DNA from: an uncultured Collinsella sp.
GTDB taxonomy: Bacteria > Actinomycetota > Coriobacteriia > Coriobacteriales > Coriobacteriaceae
Length of the DNA stretch: 29,500 bases
Reading direction: 5' to 3'
NCBI GenBank assembly: GCA_902494465.1
Contig: CABUTH010000003.1
Span: 1 to 29,500 of the forward strand
Part shown: piece after piece, positions 14,285-22,940 of the stretch
Numbering within the stretch: the first letter of the stretch is position 1
Layout: each line of letters opens with the position of its first letter
The notes under the pieces: model-generated
What the model was told of the DNA's origin: nothing
The model's database searches: none
The model's input: only the letters and a program-made list of their open reading frames with translations
Translations under genes and position numbers: made by a program

Positions 14285-16045
14285 TTATGCCTCGAGGTTT
14301 TCCTCGATCCAGGCGACGGCACCCTTGGGATCCTTAGTGAGGTCGATGTACTGTTTGCCCTTGGGCGACAGCAGCGTGATGCCCAGGCGGTCGGTGTCGG
14401 CCTTCATTTCGTTGTAATAGGTGCGAACCTGCGGAGCCAGGACGATGACGTTGTACTGGTCCATGATGGCGTAGTGACTGCCGTAGGCACCGGCGTTGGC
14501 GGTAATGTCGATGCCCAGCTCGTCGGCGCCTTCCTTAAGCGCGTTGGCGAGCAGTGCAGAGGTGCCGGCGCCAGCGCACAGAACCAGAACCCTCAGATCC
14601 TTGCCCTTAAGGGCGGACGGAGCTGTGGAGGCCTCAGTGGCAGAAGCGGTCTCGACAACAGGAGCCTCAACGGCGGGGGCGTCAGCGGTCTTGACGGTCT
14701 TGGTCTCCTCGGCCTCTTCTTCGGCCAGGGTCTCGGCCTCCTGCTTGCACAGGACGTTGTCGTAGGCCTTGCAGAACGGGTAGTAGATCAAGAAGTCAAC
14801 GACCAGCAGGACGACAACCAGGACCAGAGAGATCGGCTGGAAGTTGGTGTCGATGAAGGTGCCGATCGGTCCGGGGAGTGCCCACGGCATGGCATAGATA
14901 AAGCCGTTCATACCCAAAAAGTCGATGAAGAACTTACCAATGAGGACGTTGGCCACGGGGGCAAACAGGAACGGGATCAGGAAGTACGGGTTGAGGATGA
15001 TGGGCGCGGCGAACAGCAGCGGCTCGTTGACGGCGAACATCACCGGTACGACAGAGGCTTTGCCGACGGCCTTGAGCTGCTTGGAGCGCATAAAGAGCAG
15101 GAAGATGATTGGGACAATGAACGTGGCGCCGGTGCCGCCGAGTTCGCCGATGTAGTTACCGAAGTTCTCGGTCAGGGCGAGGGCGGGGTGACCGCCGGCC
15201 TGCAGCGTGGCGAGGTTGGTGGTGATGTTGCCAAACAGCGCGGCGTTGAGGGCAGGCTTAACGACCGAGGGGCCGTGGATGCCCATGAACCAGAACAGCG
15301 GGATCATGAACCAGATGAGGGCGAGGCCGGCGTAGGAATCGGCAGCGGCGAACAGCGGGCTCACCAGCGTGGAGATGACGTTGGCAAACGGGACGGCCAA
15401 GCAGGTGCGGCAGATAACGTCGATGACGGCGACAAACAGGATGGAGAAGCTGAAGGCGAAGATGTCGCGGAAGTTCTGGGCGATGGCGCCGGGGACTTCT
15501 TTGGGCAGCTTGATGGTGATGTCTCGCTTAATGCAGAAGGCATAGATGTTGACCGTGGCAAATGCGGCGACAAAGGAGCTCAGTAGGCCCTTGGTGCCCA
15601 TGTTGTCGGTAAAGAACACCGAGACATCGGCGCCGTCGATCTTGGCACTCGTCTGGGTAACGGCCAAGATGAGCATAGCGCACATGGCGGCGACCATGGT
15701 GCTCGTGGCGTTGATGGCCTTGCCGGCAGGCATGCGGCGGTTCTTGGAGCCGGTCAGCGCGCTTGCGGTGGTGCCGGCGACCATGATGCCCACGACGCCC
15801 ATCGTGAAGTTGTAAACCTTGTTGCAGAAGTTCACGACGTCGACGTTCCACCAGTCGGGCAGCGTAAAGCCGCCGACCGTGGCGACAACGCCCGGCAGGG
15901 TCGAAATAAGCAGGAAGACAGAAGAAGACAGGATGATGGGCATTGCTGCCAAAAAGCCGTCTTTAATGGCCTGAAGGTAGATGTTCTTAGAGACCTTGTC
16001 GAAGTACGGCTGACCTTTCTCCAAGAACTTAACGATCGATTCCAT
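14285..16045 (-). CDS. lacE: LacE-type PTS EIICB no. 3
   Basis: The 586-residue permease has EIIC substrate residues His257 in GIHGPS and Glu341 in AVNEPLLFAAPIILNP. A linker rich in Glu, Ala and Thr is followed by an EIIB domain with Cys490 in VLCAGAGTS and the run MDQYNVIVLAPQVRTYYNEMK. An insertion near residues 58-70 (GFTLPDWWNVDVVN) makes the N-terminal part longer than in the other three, which explains the shift of His257. GAGGAG precedes the ATG by eight bases. It is the second gene of its operon, after GH1 no. 2, the reverse order to cassettes 1 and 3. Confidence 0.9.
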   Translation of the reverse strand: MESIVKFLEKGQPYFDKVSKNIYLQAIKDGFLAAMPIILSSSVFLLISTLPGVVATVGGFTLPDWWNVDVVNFCNKVYNFTMGVVGIMVAGTTASALTGSKNRRMPAGKAINATSTMVAAMCAMLILAVTQTSAKIDGADVSVFFTDNMGTKGLLSSFVAAFATVNIYAFCIKRDITIKLPKEVPGAIAQNFRDIFAFSFSILFVAVIDVICRTCLAVPFANVISTLVSPLFAAADSYAGLALIWFMIPLFWFMGIHGPSVVKPALNAALFGNITTNLATLQAGGHPALALTENFGNYIGELGGTGATFIVPIIFLLFMRSKQLKAVGKASVVPVMFAVNEPLLFAAPIILNPYFLIPFLFAPVANVLIGKFFIDFLGMNGFIYAMPWALPGPIGTFIDTNFQPISLVLVVVLLVVDFLIYYPFCKAYDNVLCKQEAETLAEEEAEETKTVKTADAPAVEAPVVETASATEASTAPSALKGKDLRVLVLCAGAGTSALLANALKEGADELGIDITANAGAYGSHYAIMDQYNVIVLAPQVRTYYNEMKADTDRLGITLLSPKGKQYIDLTKDPKGAVAWIEENLEA

Positions 16046-16156
16046 AGTTCACGCTCCTCTTTGCATGAAATCTTAATGGCATGGACGTTGAAAACCTATA
16101 TGGTCTCCCGCTTGCTAAAAGCCCGGGTGCAGGCGGGGTCGGTCCCAGGGAGAGAG

Positions 16157-16193
16157 GGGAGCGGCTGGGTTTGTATCGCATAGGGCCGCTCCC
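16157..16193 (-). other. hairpin between GH1 no. 2 and EIICB no. 3
   Basis: Arms GGGAGCGGC (16157-16165) and GCCGCTCCC (16185-16193) pair perfectly in the 174-base gap between the two genes. No T-run follows on the minus strand. It may protect the upstream message or attenuate the permease; the gap shows nothing else. Confidence 0.5.
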
Positions 16194-16219
16194 TTCTCGG
16201 GGGAAAGCGAGGCGATGCG

Positions 16220-17668
16220 CTACTGCGCGTCCGCCATAGTGTCGGCGAGCTCCTTATACCAGAGTGCCGACTGCTTGATGTAGCGTTTTTGCGTGTCGAA
16301 GTCGATGTAGAACAGGCCGTAGCGCTTGTTATAGCCATTGGCCCACGAGAACTGGTCCTGCAGGCTCCAGATAAAGTAACCCTGGACGTCGACGCCTTCG
16401 GCGCGCGCCTGGAGCACCTTCTCCATGTGCTGGTCGACAAAGTCGATGCGCTCGGGATCGGCGACGATGCCGTTTGCGTCGGGCTCGGGGTCCTTGTGGC
16501 CTAGGCCATTTTCGGTGATATAGATGACGGGGAGGTTGGGATAGGTGGCGCTGATGTGCTTGAGCGTGTCGTAGAGGCCTTGCGGGTAGATGAGCCAATC
16601 CCAGTCGGTGGTGGGGATACCCGGCATATCGACCTGCTGCCCGACGCCCTTAAACTTAAAGCACGAGGTGCCCTTGTCACCGGTGCCGTTAAAGCTGTTG
16701 GTGGACTCGCCATCGTAGGCGGCGATAAACGCCGACTGATAGTAGTTGAGGCCGAACATATCGTTGCGGGGCGCCGCCTTGGCGAGCTCCTCCATGTCGC
16801 TGTCCTCAACCGTAAGTGTGGCGTTGTTGGCACGCAGAATCTCGTTGATGAGTGAGAGGGTGCGCGCGGAGTAGTGACCCAGGAAGGCGCCGTCCATGAT
16901 GAAGTCGGTGTAGAAGGCGTTGTACAGGTCGGCGGCGTGCTGGTCGGCGGGCGAGTCGGTGGCAGGATATGCCGGCGTCAGGACGTTGACCATGCCAATG
17001 CGTCCGCCCAGGTGCTCGGTCTCGTCAAGATCCTTATACAGGTTGACGGCGCGGGCGTGGGCAACGAGCTCGTTGTGCTGGCTCTGGATGCCGCTCGTCA
17101 CATCAAAGTGATGGTTGGGCGGGAAGTTGCCTTGGATGTATTGGGAGTGCGAGAGGCTGATGAGCTCGTTGATGGTGAACCAATTCTTGACCTCGCGGAA
17201 CTCGCGGAAGCAGAACTCAGCATAGCGCACATAGGCGTCGACGGTCTTGCGGTTGAGCCAGTCGCCCTGGTTGAATAGGGCGGCGGGGGAGTCAAAGTGA
17301 TGCAGGGACACATAGGGCTCGACGCCATACTTTTTGCAGCAGGCGAACAGCTCGTGGTAGTGCTTAACGCCCTCGGCGAGGGGCTCGGCATCGTCGCCGT
17401 TGGGGAAGATGCGGGTCCAGGCGATGGACACACGGATGGCGTTGAGTCCATGCTCGGCAGAAAGGCGGATATCCTCCTCGTAGCGGTTGTAGAAATCACT
17501 GGCCGGGTCGGGCAAAAAGCGACCCTGGGCGACAAGGTAATCGTCCCACATGGTCTTACCCTTGCCTGCCACCTTCGTGGAGCCTTCCGTTTGGTACGCG
17601 GCGGTTGCGGCGCCCCAAACAAAGCCCTTCGGCAGCTGCTGTACGCGGTTTAGCAAAGACATATGCAT
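16220..17668 (-). CDS. lacG: GH1 6-phospho-beta-galactosidase no. 2 (LacG type)
   Basis: The 482-residue enzyme has acid/base Glu168 in FTINE (usual FTFNE), nucleophile Glu386 in YITENG, and the LacG-type phosphate pocket Ser441-Trp442, Lys448 and Tyr450 in FSWANGYNKRYG. It is the most divergent of the three GH1 copies (for example MWDDYLVAQGRFLPD and the longer loop LDETEHLGG), so its aglycone preference may differ. Two in-frame ATGs (17668 and 17662) share one GAGGG ribosome site; I keep the first. It leads the operon with EIICB no. 3 and faces lacI no. 2 across tandem operators. Confidence 0.88.
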   Translation of the reverse strand: MHMSLLNRVQQLPKGFVWGAATAAYQTEGSTKVAGKGKTMWDDYLVAQGRFLPDPASDFYNRYEEDIRLSAEHGLNAIRVSIAWTRIFPNGDDAEPLAEGVKHYHELFACCKKYGVEPYVSLHHFDSPAALFNQGDWLNRKTVDAYVRYAEFCFREFREVKNWFTINELISLSHSQYIQGNFPPNHHFDVTSGIQSQHNELVAHARAVNLYKDLDETEHLGGRIGMVNVLTPAYPATDSPADQHAADLYNAFYTDFIMDGAFLGHYSARTLSLINEILRANNATLTVEDSDMEELAKAAPRNDMFGLNYYQSAFIAAYDGESTNSFNGTGDKGTSCFKFKGVGQQVDMPGIPTTDWDWLIYPQGLYDTLKHISATYPNLPVIYITENGLGHKDPEPDANGIVADPERIDFVDQHMEKVLQARAEGVDVQGYFIWSLQDQFSWANGYNKRYGLFYIDFDTQKRYIKQSALWYKELADTMADAQ

Positions 17669-17686
17669 ACACCCTCTCGTCTCGCT

Positions 17687-17700
17687 GTTCGATATTGTTC
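17687..17700. promoter_or_regulatory. GTTCGATATTGTTC box of cassette 2
   Basis: This exact 14-mer also occurs at 23978-23991 before lacF, and in variant form at 2115 and 12764. It lies in the leader of GH1 no. 2, about 20 bases before its ribosome site. It is a candidate site for a regulator shared across the island. Confidence 0.5.
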
Positions 17701-17781
17701 GTTTGCGCTCAGGAGGCTCCCTGGTTAGCGTTCAGCGGTGAAAAAGCCCGATAAACACTATCTTAAAATGATTAGAACCAA

Positions 17782-17820
17782 AATGAGCACGTGAACATTT
17801 GACAATGAGCACGTTAACAT
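17782..17820. promoter_or_regulatory. tandem LacI-type operators of cassette 2
   Basis: Two copies of AATGAGCACGT(G/T)AACAT (17782-17798 and 17804-17820) lie 22 bp apart, two helical turns. A third match, ATGAGCACGTTATCA, lies at 17937-17951, 132 bp from the second copy. The half-site TGAGCACG differs from TGACAACG in cassette 1 and TGGCAACG in cassette 3. Confidence 0.8.
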
Positions 17821-17895
17821 CCGGCTGGGATGTATAGAAACAAAACAACTTCAAACAGTCGCGAACGGTTGTATTTGTTCGGTAAGCGGTTTTGA

Positions 17896-17952
17896 TTGAC
17901 AGAAGTTTTCATGTTGTGGTATATGGCTCGGGTATCATGAGCACGTTATCAA
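17896..17952 (+). promoter_or_regulatory. lacI no. 2 promoter with overlapping operator
   Basis: TTGACA (17896-17901) and TATATG (17920-17925) are 18 bp apart. The third operator copy (17937-17951) covers the expected start of transcription, which predicts autorepression. A GAACGGT box (17863-17869) followed by TATTTGTTC lies about 27 bp upstream of the -35; nearly the same pair recurs at 25930 before lacA. Confidence 0.7.
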
Positions 17953-18003
17953 TGTATGTACGATGCGCCATGGGCGCGGGGAATAGTTGGGAAGCAGGTT
18001 AGC

Positions 18004-19041
18004 GTGGAAGGCATGGCTCAGCAGACAAGGAATGGTCGTTCGGCGAGTGCGGCAGAGGTTGCGGCGCTCGCTGGCGTGAGCCGCCAGACTGTGTCTCGCG
18101 TGGTCAACGGTATGCCCAACGTGACGGAAAAGACGCGCAAGCGTGTGCTGGCCGCCATGGAAGAGCTGGGCTTTCGTCCCAATTTTGCTGGAGCGGCGTT
18201 GCGCGGCGGGTCGTATCGTTCTATTGGCCTGTGCATGTACAACATCACACGTGTCGGTAACCTGGCGACGCTCGAGGGTATCATGCAAGCGGCGCGCGAG
18301 CACGATTTTGCCGTCACTATGATCGAGATGGGCGGCGACAAGCCCTATGCACTTGCCGATGCCTCGCGCCGCATGGTCGAGCGACCCGTCGACGGCATGA
18401 TTCTCAACATGAACCGCATGGCTCCCGATTTTGAGGAGTTTGTTCCCCAGCCGGGAGTGCGAACGGTCATCCTGTCCATGTATGCGCATCCGCGCTGCAC
18501 GACGATCGACTCCGACCAGTATGGTTCGTGCGAGCTGTTGACCAATTATCTGCTGGAACATGGTCACTCGAATATGCGGTTTGTGGCGGGTCCGGAAAGC
18601 TCGATTTCCTCGCGTTTTCGTGAGGCCGGTTGGCGCGATACGCTGGGTCGTGCTCATGTCGATGCCGCTCCGATGCTGCGTGGCGATTGGAGTGCGGACA
18701 GTGGGTACGCCATGGGCGAGCGGATTGCCGCCGAGGTGCTTGCCGGCGGGTCGCAGGCGCCGACTGCCGTGCTTGCGGCAAATGACCAGATGGCGCTGGG
18801 TGTTATCGCCGCGCTCGAGAATGCGGGCCTGTCCGTGCCTGACGACGTGAGCGTGGTTGGTATCGACGACGCACTCGAGGGACTTGTTCCTCACAATCGG
18901 CTGACGACGCTGCGATTTGATTTGCGCGGTGTCGGTAAGCTTGCGTTTGAGGCGGCGATTGGAGAGAACTCGTCTATCGAGGCGATTCATGTGCCGAGTA
19001 CGCTGGTCGAACGCTCGACTGTTAGGGACATACGGGGTTAG
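18004..19041 (+). CDS. LacI-family regulator no. 2
   Basis: The 345-residue repressor has helix-turn-helix ASAAEVAALAGVSRQTVSRV with Arg-Gln at the recognition-helix specificity positions, a hinge near FAGAALRGGS, and a LacI sensor domain (AANDQMALGVIAAL, DDVSVVGIDDAL). I chose GTG 18004, which has AGG six bases upstream; ATG 18013 has GGAAGG too close. The frame from 17956 begins just past the promoter and adds an atypical leader. It diverges from the GH1 no. 2/EIICB no. 3 operon and probably represses both it and itself from the TGAGCACG operators. Array 3 follows its stop. Confidence 0.92.
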   Translation: MEGMAQQTRNGRSASAAEVAALAGVSRQTVSRVVNGMPNVTEKTRKRVLAAMEELGFRPNFAGAALRGGSYRSIGLCMYNITRVGNLATLEGIMQAAREHDFAVTMIEMGGDKPYALADASRRMVERPVDGMILNMNRMAPDFEEFVPQPGVRTVILSMYAHPRCTTIDSDQYGSCELLTNYLLEHGHSNMRFVAGPESSISSRFREAGWRDTLGRAHVDAAPMLRGDWSADSGYAMGERIAAEVLAGGSQAPTAVLAANDQMALGVIAALENAGLSVPDDVSVVGIDDALEGLVPHNRLTTLRFDLRGVGKLAFEAAIGENSSIEAIHVPSTLVERSTVRDIRG

Positions 19042-19053
19042 GTCCTACTCCGT

Positions 19054-19195
19054 TTGTCTCGATTTGTAACAGGTAGACGGTCAAAAGCGGGCTACGTGTT
19101 ACAGATTTAGATTCTTCGGAAAGAGCAATCCTGTTCATCTTAATCTGTAACAGTTAGGACCGAAAAACTCGGCTAGATGTTACAGATCGAGACAA
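19054..19195. repeat. palindromic repeat array 3 (two units, 80-bp period)
   Basis: Units at 19054-19113 (centre GACGGTCAAAAGCGGG) and 19134-19195 (centre GACCGAAAAACTCGG) are exactly 80 bp apart. Each shows one of the two centre types seen in arrays 1 and 2. The pair lies in the convergent gap between lacI no. 2 and GH1 no. 3, next to a classical terminator. Confidence 0.9.
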
Positions 19196-19211
19196 ACGGC
19201 TTCCGACCTGC

Positions 19212-19256
19212 ACAAAAAGACCGGGGGCGGCGCGCCGTGTGACGTGCCGCCCCCGG
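19212..19256 (-). terminator. terminator of the EIICB no. 4 / GH1 no. 3 operon
   Basis: Perfect 11-bp arms CCGGGGGCGGC (19221-19231) and GCCGCCCCCGG (19246-19256) are followed on the minus strand by TCTTTTTG. It lies 46 bases past the GH1 stop. Confidence 0.88.
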
Positions 19257-19302
19257 CTGAGAAATGGGGACAGGTTATGTGGGCAGGCAACCCCGCTAGT
19301 CT

Positions 19303-20742
19303 TTAGTCCAGACGACGGGTCTGCGCCACGTGCTTGTACCAGTAGGCGCTTGCCTTGGGCGTGCGCTTCTGGGTTTCAAAGTCAACGTAAAAGAAGCCGT
19401 AACGCTTGTTGTAGCCATTGGTCCAGGAGAACTGATCCTGCAAGCTCCACAGGAAGTAGCCACCTACGTTGACGCCCACCTCCATGGCCTTGAGCAACCA
19501 GCGCAGGTGCTGCTCGATGTAGTCGATGCGCGGCTGATCGTCCACAAAACCGTCCTTGTAGGGGTCCTTGTAGCCCATGCCGTTCTCGGTGATGAAGATC
19601 TGCTTGTAGTTGGGGTAGCGCTGCTTAATGTAGACGAGCAGATCGAACAGACCCTCGGGATAGATGATCCAGTCCCAGTCGGTGGTGGGGATGCCGGGCT
19701 TGTTCACATGCTCGCCAATGCCCTTGACGCGCCAGCGACCGGTGCCCTTCTCGCCCGTACCGTTGTGGTGCAGGTCGTTCTCGCCATCGTAAGCCTTCAA
19801 AAAACGGCACTGGTAGTTGTTGACACCCAGGTAGTCGTTGTAGAGCGCTGCCTCGCGCATAATCTCGAGGTCCTCGTCCAGGATCTCGATGGTGCCGCCC
19901 GAGACGGCAGCCAGGCGGTTGGCGCACTCGAGGGTGTCGGGCGCGTAGTCGCCGCGGAAGGTGGCGTCGAGCAAAAACTGGTTTTGCAGCACGTGCTCGT
20001 TGTTGGCGGCCTTGATGTCGGCGGGGTCGTTCTCGTTGAGCGGGTACTTGAACTCCAGCGACTGGATGACGCCGATCTTGCCCTTAAAGCCGCCGTTGTG
20101 GAAGGCCAGCACGGCCTTGGCGTGGGCGAGCATCATGTTGTGCTCGCACTGGAAGGCCTCGGCCAGATGAGCTTTGACGCCACCGGGGAAGGTACCCTCA
20201 ATGTAGGTGTTGGAGGCGTCGGCCCAGATCTCGTTAAAGGTGAACCAGTAGGTTACCTGGTCGGCGTACTCCTTAAAGCAGAAGGTGGCAAAGTCCACAA
20301 AGGCGTCGATGGTCTCGCGGTTGAGGAAGTCGCCCTTATCAAAGAGGGGAAGCGGCGTGTCAAAGTGATGCAGCGTGACAAACGGCTCAACGTGGTGCTT
20401 GTGGCACTCGGCGAAGAGGTCGTGGTAGAACTGGACGCCCTCGGGGTTTATCTCGCCGGTGCCGTTGGGGAAGATGCGGCTCCAGGCAATGGAGAGGCGA
20501 ATGCCGTTGATGCCAAACTCCTCGCACAGCTCCAGGTCGACGGGGTACTGGTTGTAGAAGTCCGAAGCGGGATCGGGGGAAAAGCGCCCCTGGGCCTCCA
20601 GGAAGTCGTCCCAGGCAACCTTGCCCTTACCGTGAGTGCGGGTCTCGCCCTCTACCTGGTAGGCAGCAGTGGCACCGCCAAAGACAAAGTCCTCGGGAAA
20701 CTGCGCAGGCGGGTTGGTGACGCTAGCAGGATTAACGGACAT
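19303..20742 (-). CDS. lacG: GH1 6-phospho-beta-galactosidase no. 3 (LacG type)
   Basis: The 479-residue enzyme has acid/base Glu171 in FTFNE, nucleophile Glu386 in FITENG, and the LacG-type phosphate pocket Ser439-Trp440, Lys446 and Tyr448 in FSWTNGYNKRYG. It carries the family strand TLHHFDTP. It shares the N-terminal half almost word for word with GH1 no. 1 (FVFGGATAAYQVEGETRTHG), so these two are recent paralogues. The start lacks a strong ribosome site (GGAT about seven bases upstream); a shorter start is not evident. It follows EIICB no. 4 by 66 bases, a gap that holds a perfect hairpin. Confidence 0.9.
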   Translation of the reverse strand: MSVNPASVTNPPAQFPEDFVFGGATAAYQVEGETRTHGKGKVAWDDFLEAQGRFSPDPASDFYNQYPVDLELCEEFGINGIRLSIAWSRIFPNGTGEINPEGVQFYHDLFAECHKHHVEPFVTLHHFDTPLPLFDKGDFLNRETIDAFVDFATFCFKEYADQVTYWFTFNEIWADASNTYIEGTFPGGVKAHLAEAFQCEHNMMLAHAKAVLAFHNGGFKGKIGVIQSLEFKYPLNENDPADIKAANNEHVLQNQFLLDATFRGDYAPDTLECANRLAAVSGGTIEILDEDLEIMREAALYNDYLGVNNYQCRFLKAYDGENDLHHNGTGEKGTGRWRVKGIGEHVNKPGIPTTDWDWIIYPEGLFDLLVYIKQRYPNYKQIFITENGMGYKDPYKDGFVDDQPRIDYIEQHLRWLLKAMEVGVNVGGYFLWSLQDQFSWTNGYNKRYGFFYVDFETQKRTPKASAYWYKHVAQTRRLD

Positions 20743-20765
20743 GATGATCCAATCGTCTAAATCGA

Positions 20766-20799
20766 AGGGCCAGCCGGTCTTGGATGGTCGGCTGGCCCT
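20766..20799 (-). other. hairpin between EIICB no. 4 and GH1 no. 3
   Basis: Perfect 11-bp arms AGGGCCAGCCG (20766-20776) and CGGCTGGCCCT (20789-20799) fill the gap between the two cotranscribed genes. There is no T-run on the minus strand. A role in message stability or in lowering glycosidase relative to permease, or the reverse, is inference. Confidence 0.55.
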
Positions 20800-20808
20800 G
20801 AACGTTAC

Positions 20809-22584
20809 TTACTTCGAGAGTTGCTCGCTTACGAAGGCGAGAGACTTGTCGCCGTTCTGGGAGAGTTCGATGTACTGCTTGCCACGGCAGGCGACGCACT
20901 TGTTGCCCACGCGCTCGCAGTCCTTCTGCAGGTCGGCCAGGTAGCTGGCTGCCTGCGGAGCCAGGACGACCAGGTCAAAGTCGGGGAGCATGTCGACGTG
21001 GTTGCCATAGGCCTCGGCAGCGGTCTCAAGATTGATGCCGCGCTCCTTGGCAGCCTTGGCCAGCGCGTTGGCCAGCAGACCCGAGGTACCGCCACCCTGG
21101 CAGAGCACGAGCACACGCTTGCCGTTGAGATCGCTGGCGGCCGTTGCCTCGGCAGCGGGTGCTGCGGAAGTGGCGGGGGAGTCGGCCTTCACGGCCTCGG
21201 CAGCAGCGCCGGCGGCAACGCTCTTGGCGTCAGCCTTGCCCTGGAAGGCATCGTTGAGCTTGGCGGCCTTCTCGGCGTTCTTGGCGGCGAGCTCCTCCTG
21301 GGAGATCTCGGCCTCCTCGGCGCACTTCTGGGCGTCATAGGCACGGAAGAACGGGTAGTACAGGGCAAAGTCGACGACCAGGATGATGGCGAGCATCACA
21401 AAGGCGAGCGGCTGGAAGCCCAAGCCCATGATGGTGCCGATGGGGCCGGGGACAGTCCAAGGCAGGGTGTACATAAAGCCGTTCATGCCCAAGAAGTCGA
21501 TAAAGATCTTGAGGATCCAGATGTTGGCGATCGGGGCAAAGACAAACGGGACAAAGAAGACGGGGTTGAGCACGATGGGTGCGGCGAACAGCAGCGGCTC
21601 GTTGACGGCAAAGCACACGGGGACGATGGCGGCCTTACCGACGGCGCGCATCTCCTGAGACTTGGCCAGGAAACAGAACATAAAGACCAGGACGAGCGTG
21701 GCGCCGGTGCCGCCCATGCAGACGACGAAGTATTGGGCACCCTGGGTCAGGACAGCGGAAGCGTGCCGGCCGGCCTGGAACGCAGCCAGGTTGTCGGTCA
21801 TGTTGGCAACAAGGGCGGCGGCGATGGCGGGTTCGACGATCGAGGGGCCGTGGACGCCGACGAACCAGAACAGGCTCATGGCGCCGTAGATCACAGCGAG
21901 GCCGATGTAGCCGTCGGCAGCGGTGAACAGGGGCTGGAACACCTGGATGACGCCCTGGGCAAAGCAGAAACCAAAGGCAGCGCGGAAGACGATATCAAAG
22001 ACCCAAAAGACGGCGATGCAGACGGAGAAGGGGATGATGTCCTTAAAGGTCTGCGAGATGTTGGGCGGAACCTGCTCGGGCATCTTGACGGTGATGTTGC
22101 GCTTAATGAAGAACTTGTAGATGATGCCGGTCACAAATGCAGCGATGAAGGCGGTCAGCAGGCCTTTGGAACCAAGATAGGTGGTGCCGAAGCCGCTGGC
22201 GGCGTCCGTGGCGATCGTGTCGCTCGAAAGGATCAAGAAGCCGATGATGGCTGCGCACATGCACGAGATAAAGTTGATCTGGTTGTTCTTGGGCAGATCG
22301 CGGTTCTGGGCGTCGGCGAAGTGCTTGGCAGTGGTGGCGGCGCAGGCGATGGCCAGGATGCCCATGGAGTAGTTGTAGCACTTCCACAGGGCGTTGTTGA
22401 TGTCATCGGGCCAGTAGAAACCCCAGATGTTGGGGACCGAGGCTACCAGGCAGAAGATGGACGAGAAGATGATGATGGGGATGACGGAGATAAAACCGTC
22501 GCGGATCGCCTTGAGGTACTTGTTGCGGGCGATTGCGTTGAAAAAGGGCTGACCTTTTTCGATGATGGCGATGAGTTGCTCCAT
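20809..22584 (-). CDS. lacE: LacE-type PTS EIICB no. 4
   Basis: The 591-residue permease has substrate residues His245 in GVHGPS and Glu329 in AVNEPLLFAAPIVLNP. A long Ala/Lys/Glu-rich linker (about 420-485) is followed by EIIB with Cys495 in VLCQGGGTS. This EIIB is the most divergent of the four: the usual MDQYxVIVLAPQ reads LPDFDLVVLAPQ, and the C-terminal part holds two extra Cys in NKCVACRGK. It starts at ATG 22584 with AGGAG upstream, leads the operon with GH1 no. 3 and faces lacI no. 3. Confidence 0.9.
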   Translation of the reverse strand: MEQLIAIIEKGQPFFNAIARNKYLKAIRDGFISVIPIIIFSSIFCLVASVPNIWGFYWPDDINNALWKCYNYSMGILAIACAATTAKHFADAQNRDLPKNNQINFISCMCAAIIGFLILSSDTIATDAASGFGTTYLGSKGLLTAFIAAFVTGIIYKFFIKRNITVKMPEQVPPNISQTFKDIIPFSVCIAVFWVFDIVFRAAFGFCFAQGVIQVFQPLFTAADGYIGLAVIYGAMSLFWFVGVHGPSIVEPAIAAALVANMTDNLAAFQAGRHASAVLTQGAQYFVVCMGGTGATLVLVFMFCFLAKSQEMRAVGKAAIVPVCFAVNEPLLFAAPIVLNPVFFVPFVFAPIANIWILKIFIDFLGMNGFMYTLPWTVPGPIGTIMGLGFQPLAFVMLAIILVVDFALYYPFFRAYDAQKCAEEAEISQEELAAKNAEKAAKLNDAFQGKADAKSVAAGAAAEAVKADSPATSAAPAAEATAASDLNGKRVLVLCQGGGTSGLLANALAKAAKERGINLETAAEAYGNHVDMLPDFDLVVLAPQAASYLADLQKDCERVGNKCVACRGKQYIELSQNGDKSLAFVSEQLSK

Positions 22585-22642
22585 GCAATGCTCCTAAGAG
22601 TCGGTGGGTTAGCAACGAAGGTAGCTTTCGGCGTTCGGTTGC

Positions 22643-22784
22643 CAAAATGTTGACGTTGCCATTTTGCGACACAAAAAAAGACGCGAACCGGTGGTTCCTG
22701 TGCCTGCGAACCATCGATTCCTTACGCGTAAACGTTCGAGCCGCCCGGTGGCTCTGTGTTTGCACAATGGCAACGTTAACATTT
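22643..22784. promoter_or_regulatory. LacI-type operator pair of cassette 3
   Basis: CAAAATGTTGACGTTGCCAT (from 22643, extending to 22666) read on the minus strand gives AATGGCAACGTCAACATT; CAATGGCAACGTTAACATTT (from 22764, to 22784) is the second copy. Their centres are 120 bp apart and the two copies face opposite ways, which suits a repression loop between the divergent promoters of EIICB no. 4 and lacI no. 3. Confidence 0.8.
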
Positions 22785-22817
22785 GGGCGACAAAAGCCTT
22801 TCGGGGAAGCAAAAATG

Positions 22818-22829
22818 TCGGTGAACGGT
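22818..22829 (+). promoter_or_regulatory. TCGGTGAACGGT box of cassette 3
   Basis: This 12-mer is identical to the left arm at 5157-5168. It lies about 40 bp upstream of TATACT (22870-22875), a possible -10 of lacI no. 3; no good -35 is visible, so an activator-dependent promoter is possible. Confidence 0.45.
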
Positions 22830-22940
22830 AGGTTTTGGGTGGTAAGCGTATGGTGGGGGAGGCGTTGGATATACTTGGAGGCGTTCATTTTGTCTGTTGG
22901 GATGTCCGCGATGGCATCGTTGACATAGAAAGATCGACCT

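Noticed and set aside
14216..15586. 456-codon open frame on + opposite EIICB no. 3
   Set aside because: Antisense shadow that starts inside the minus-strand terminator.
17782..17820. CcpA-type cre sites
   Set aside because: The repeats are CG-centred like LacI-family sites, but their half-sites differ from cassette to cassette and track the local LacI, which favours pathway-specific operators over one global cre.
20821..22653. 610-codon open frame on + opposite EIICB no. 4
   Set aside because: Antisense shadow of a clear PTS gene; Gly/Asp/Glu/Val-rich without any family pattern.
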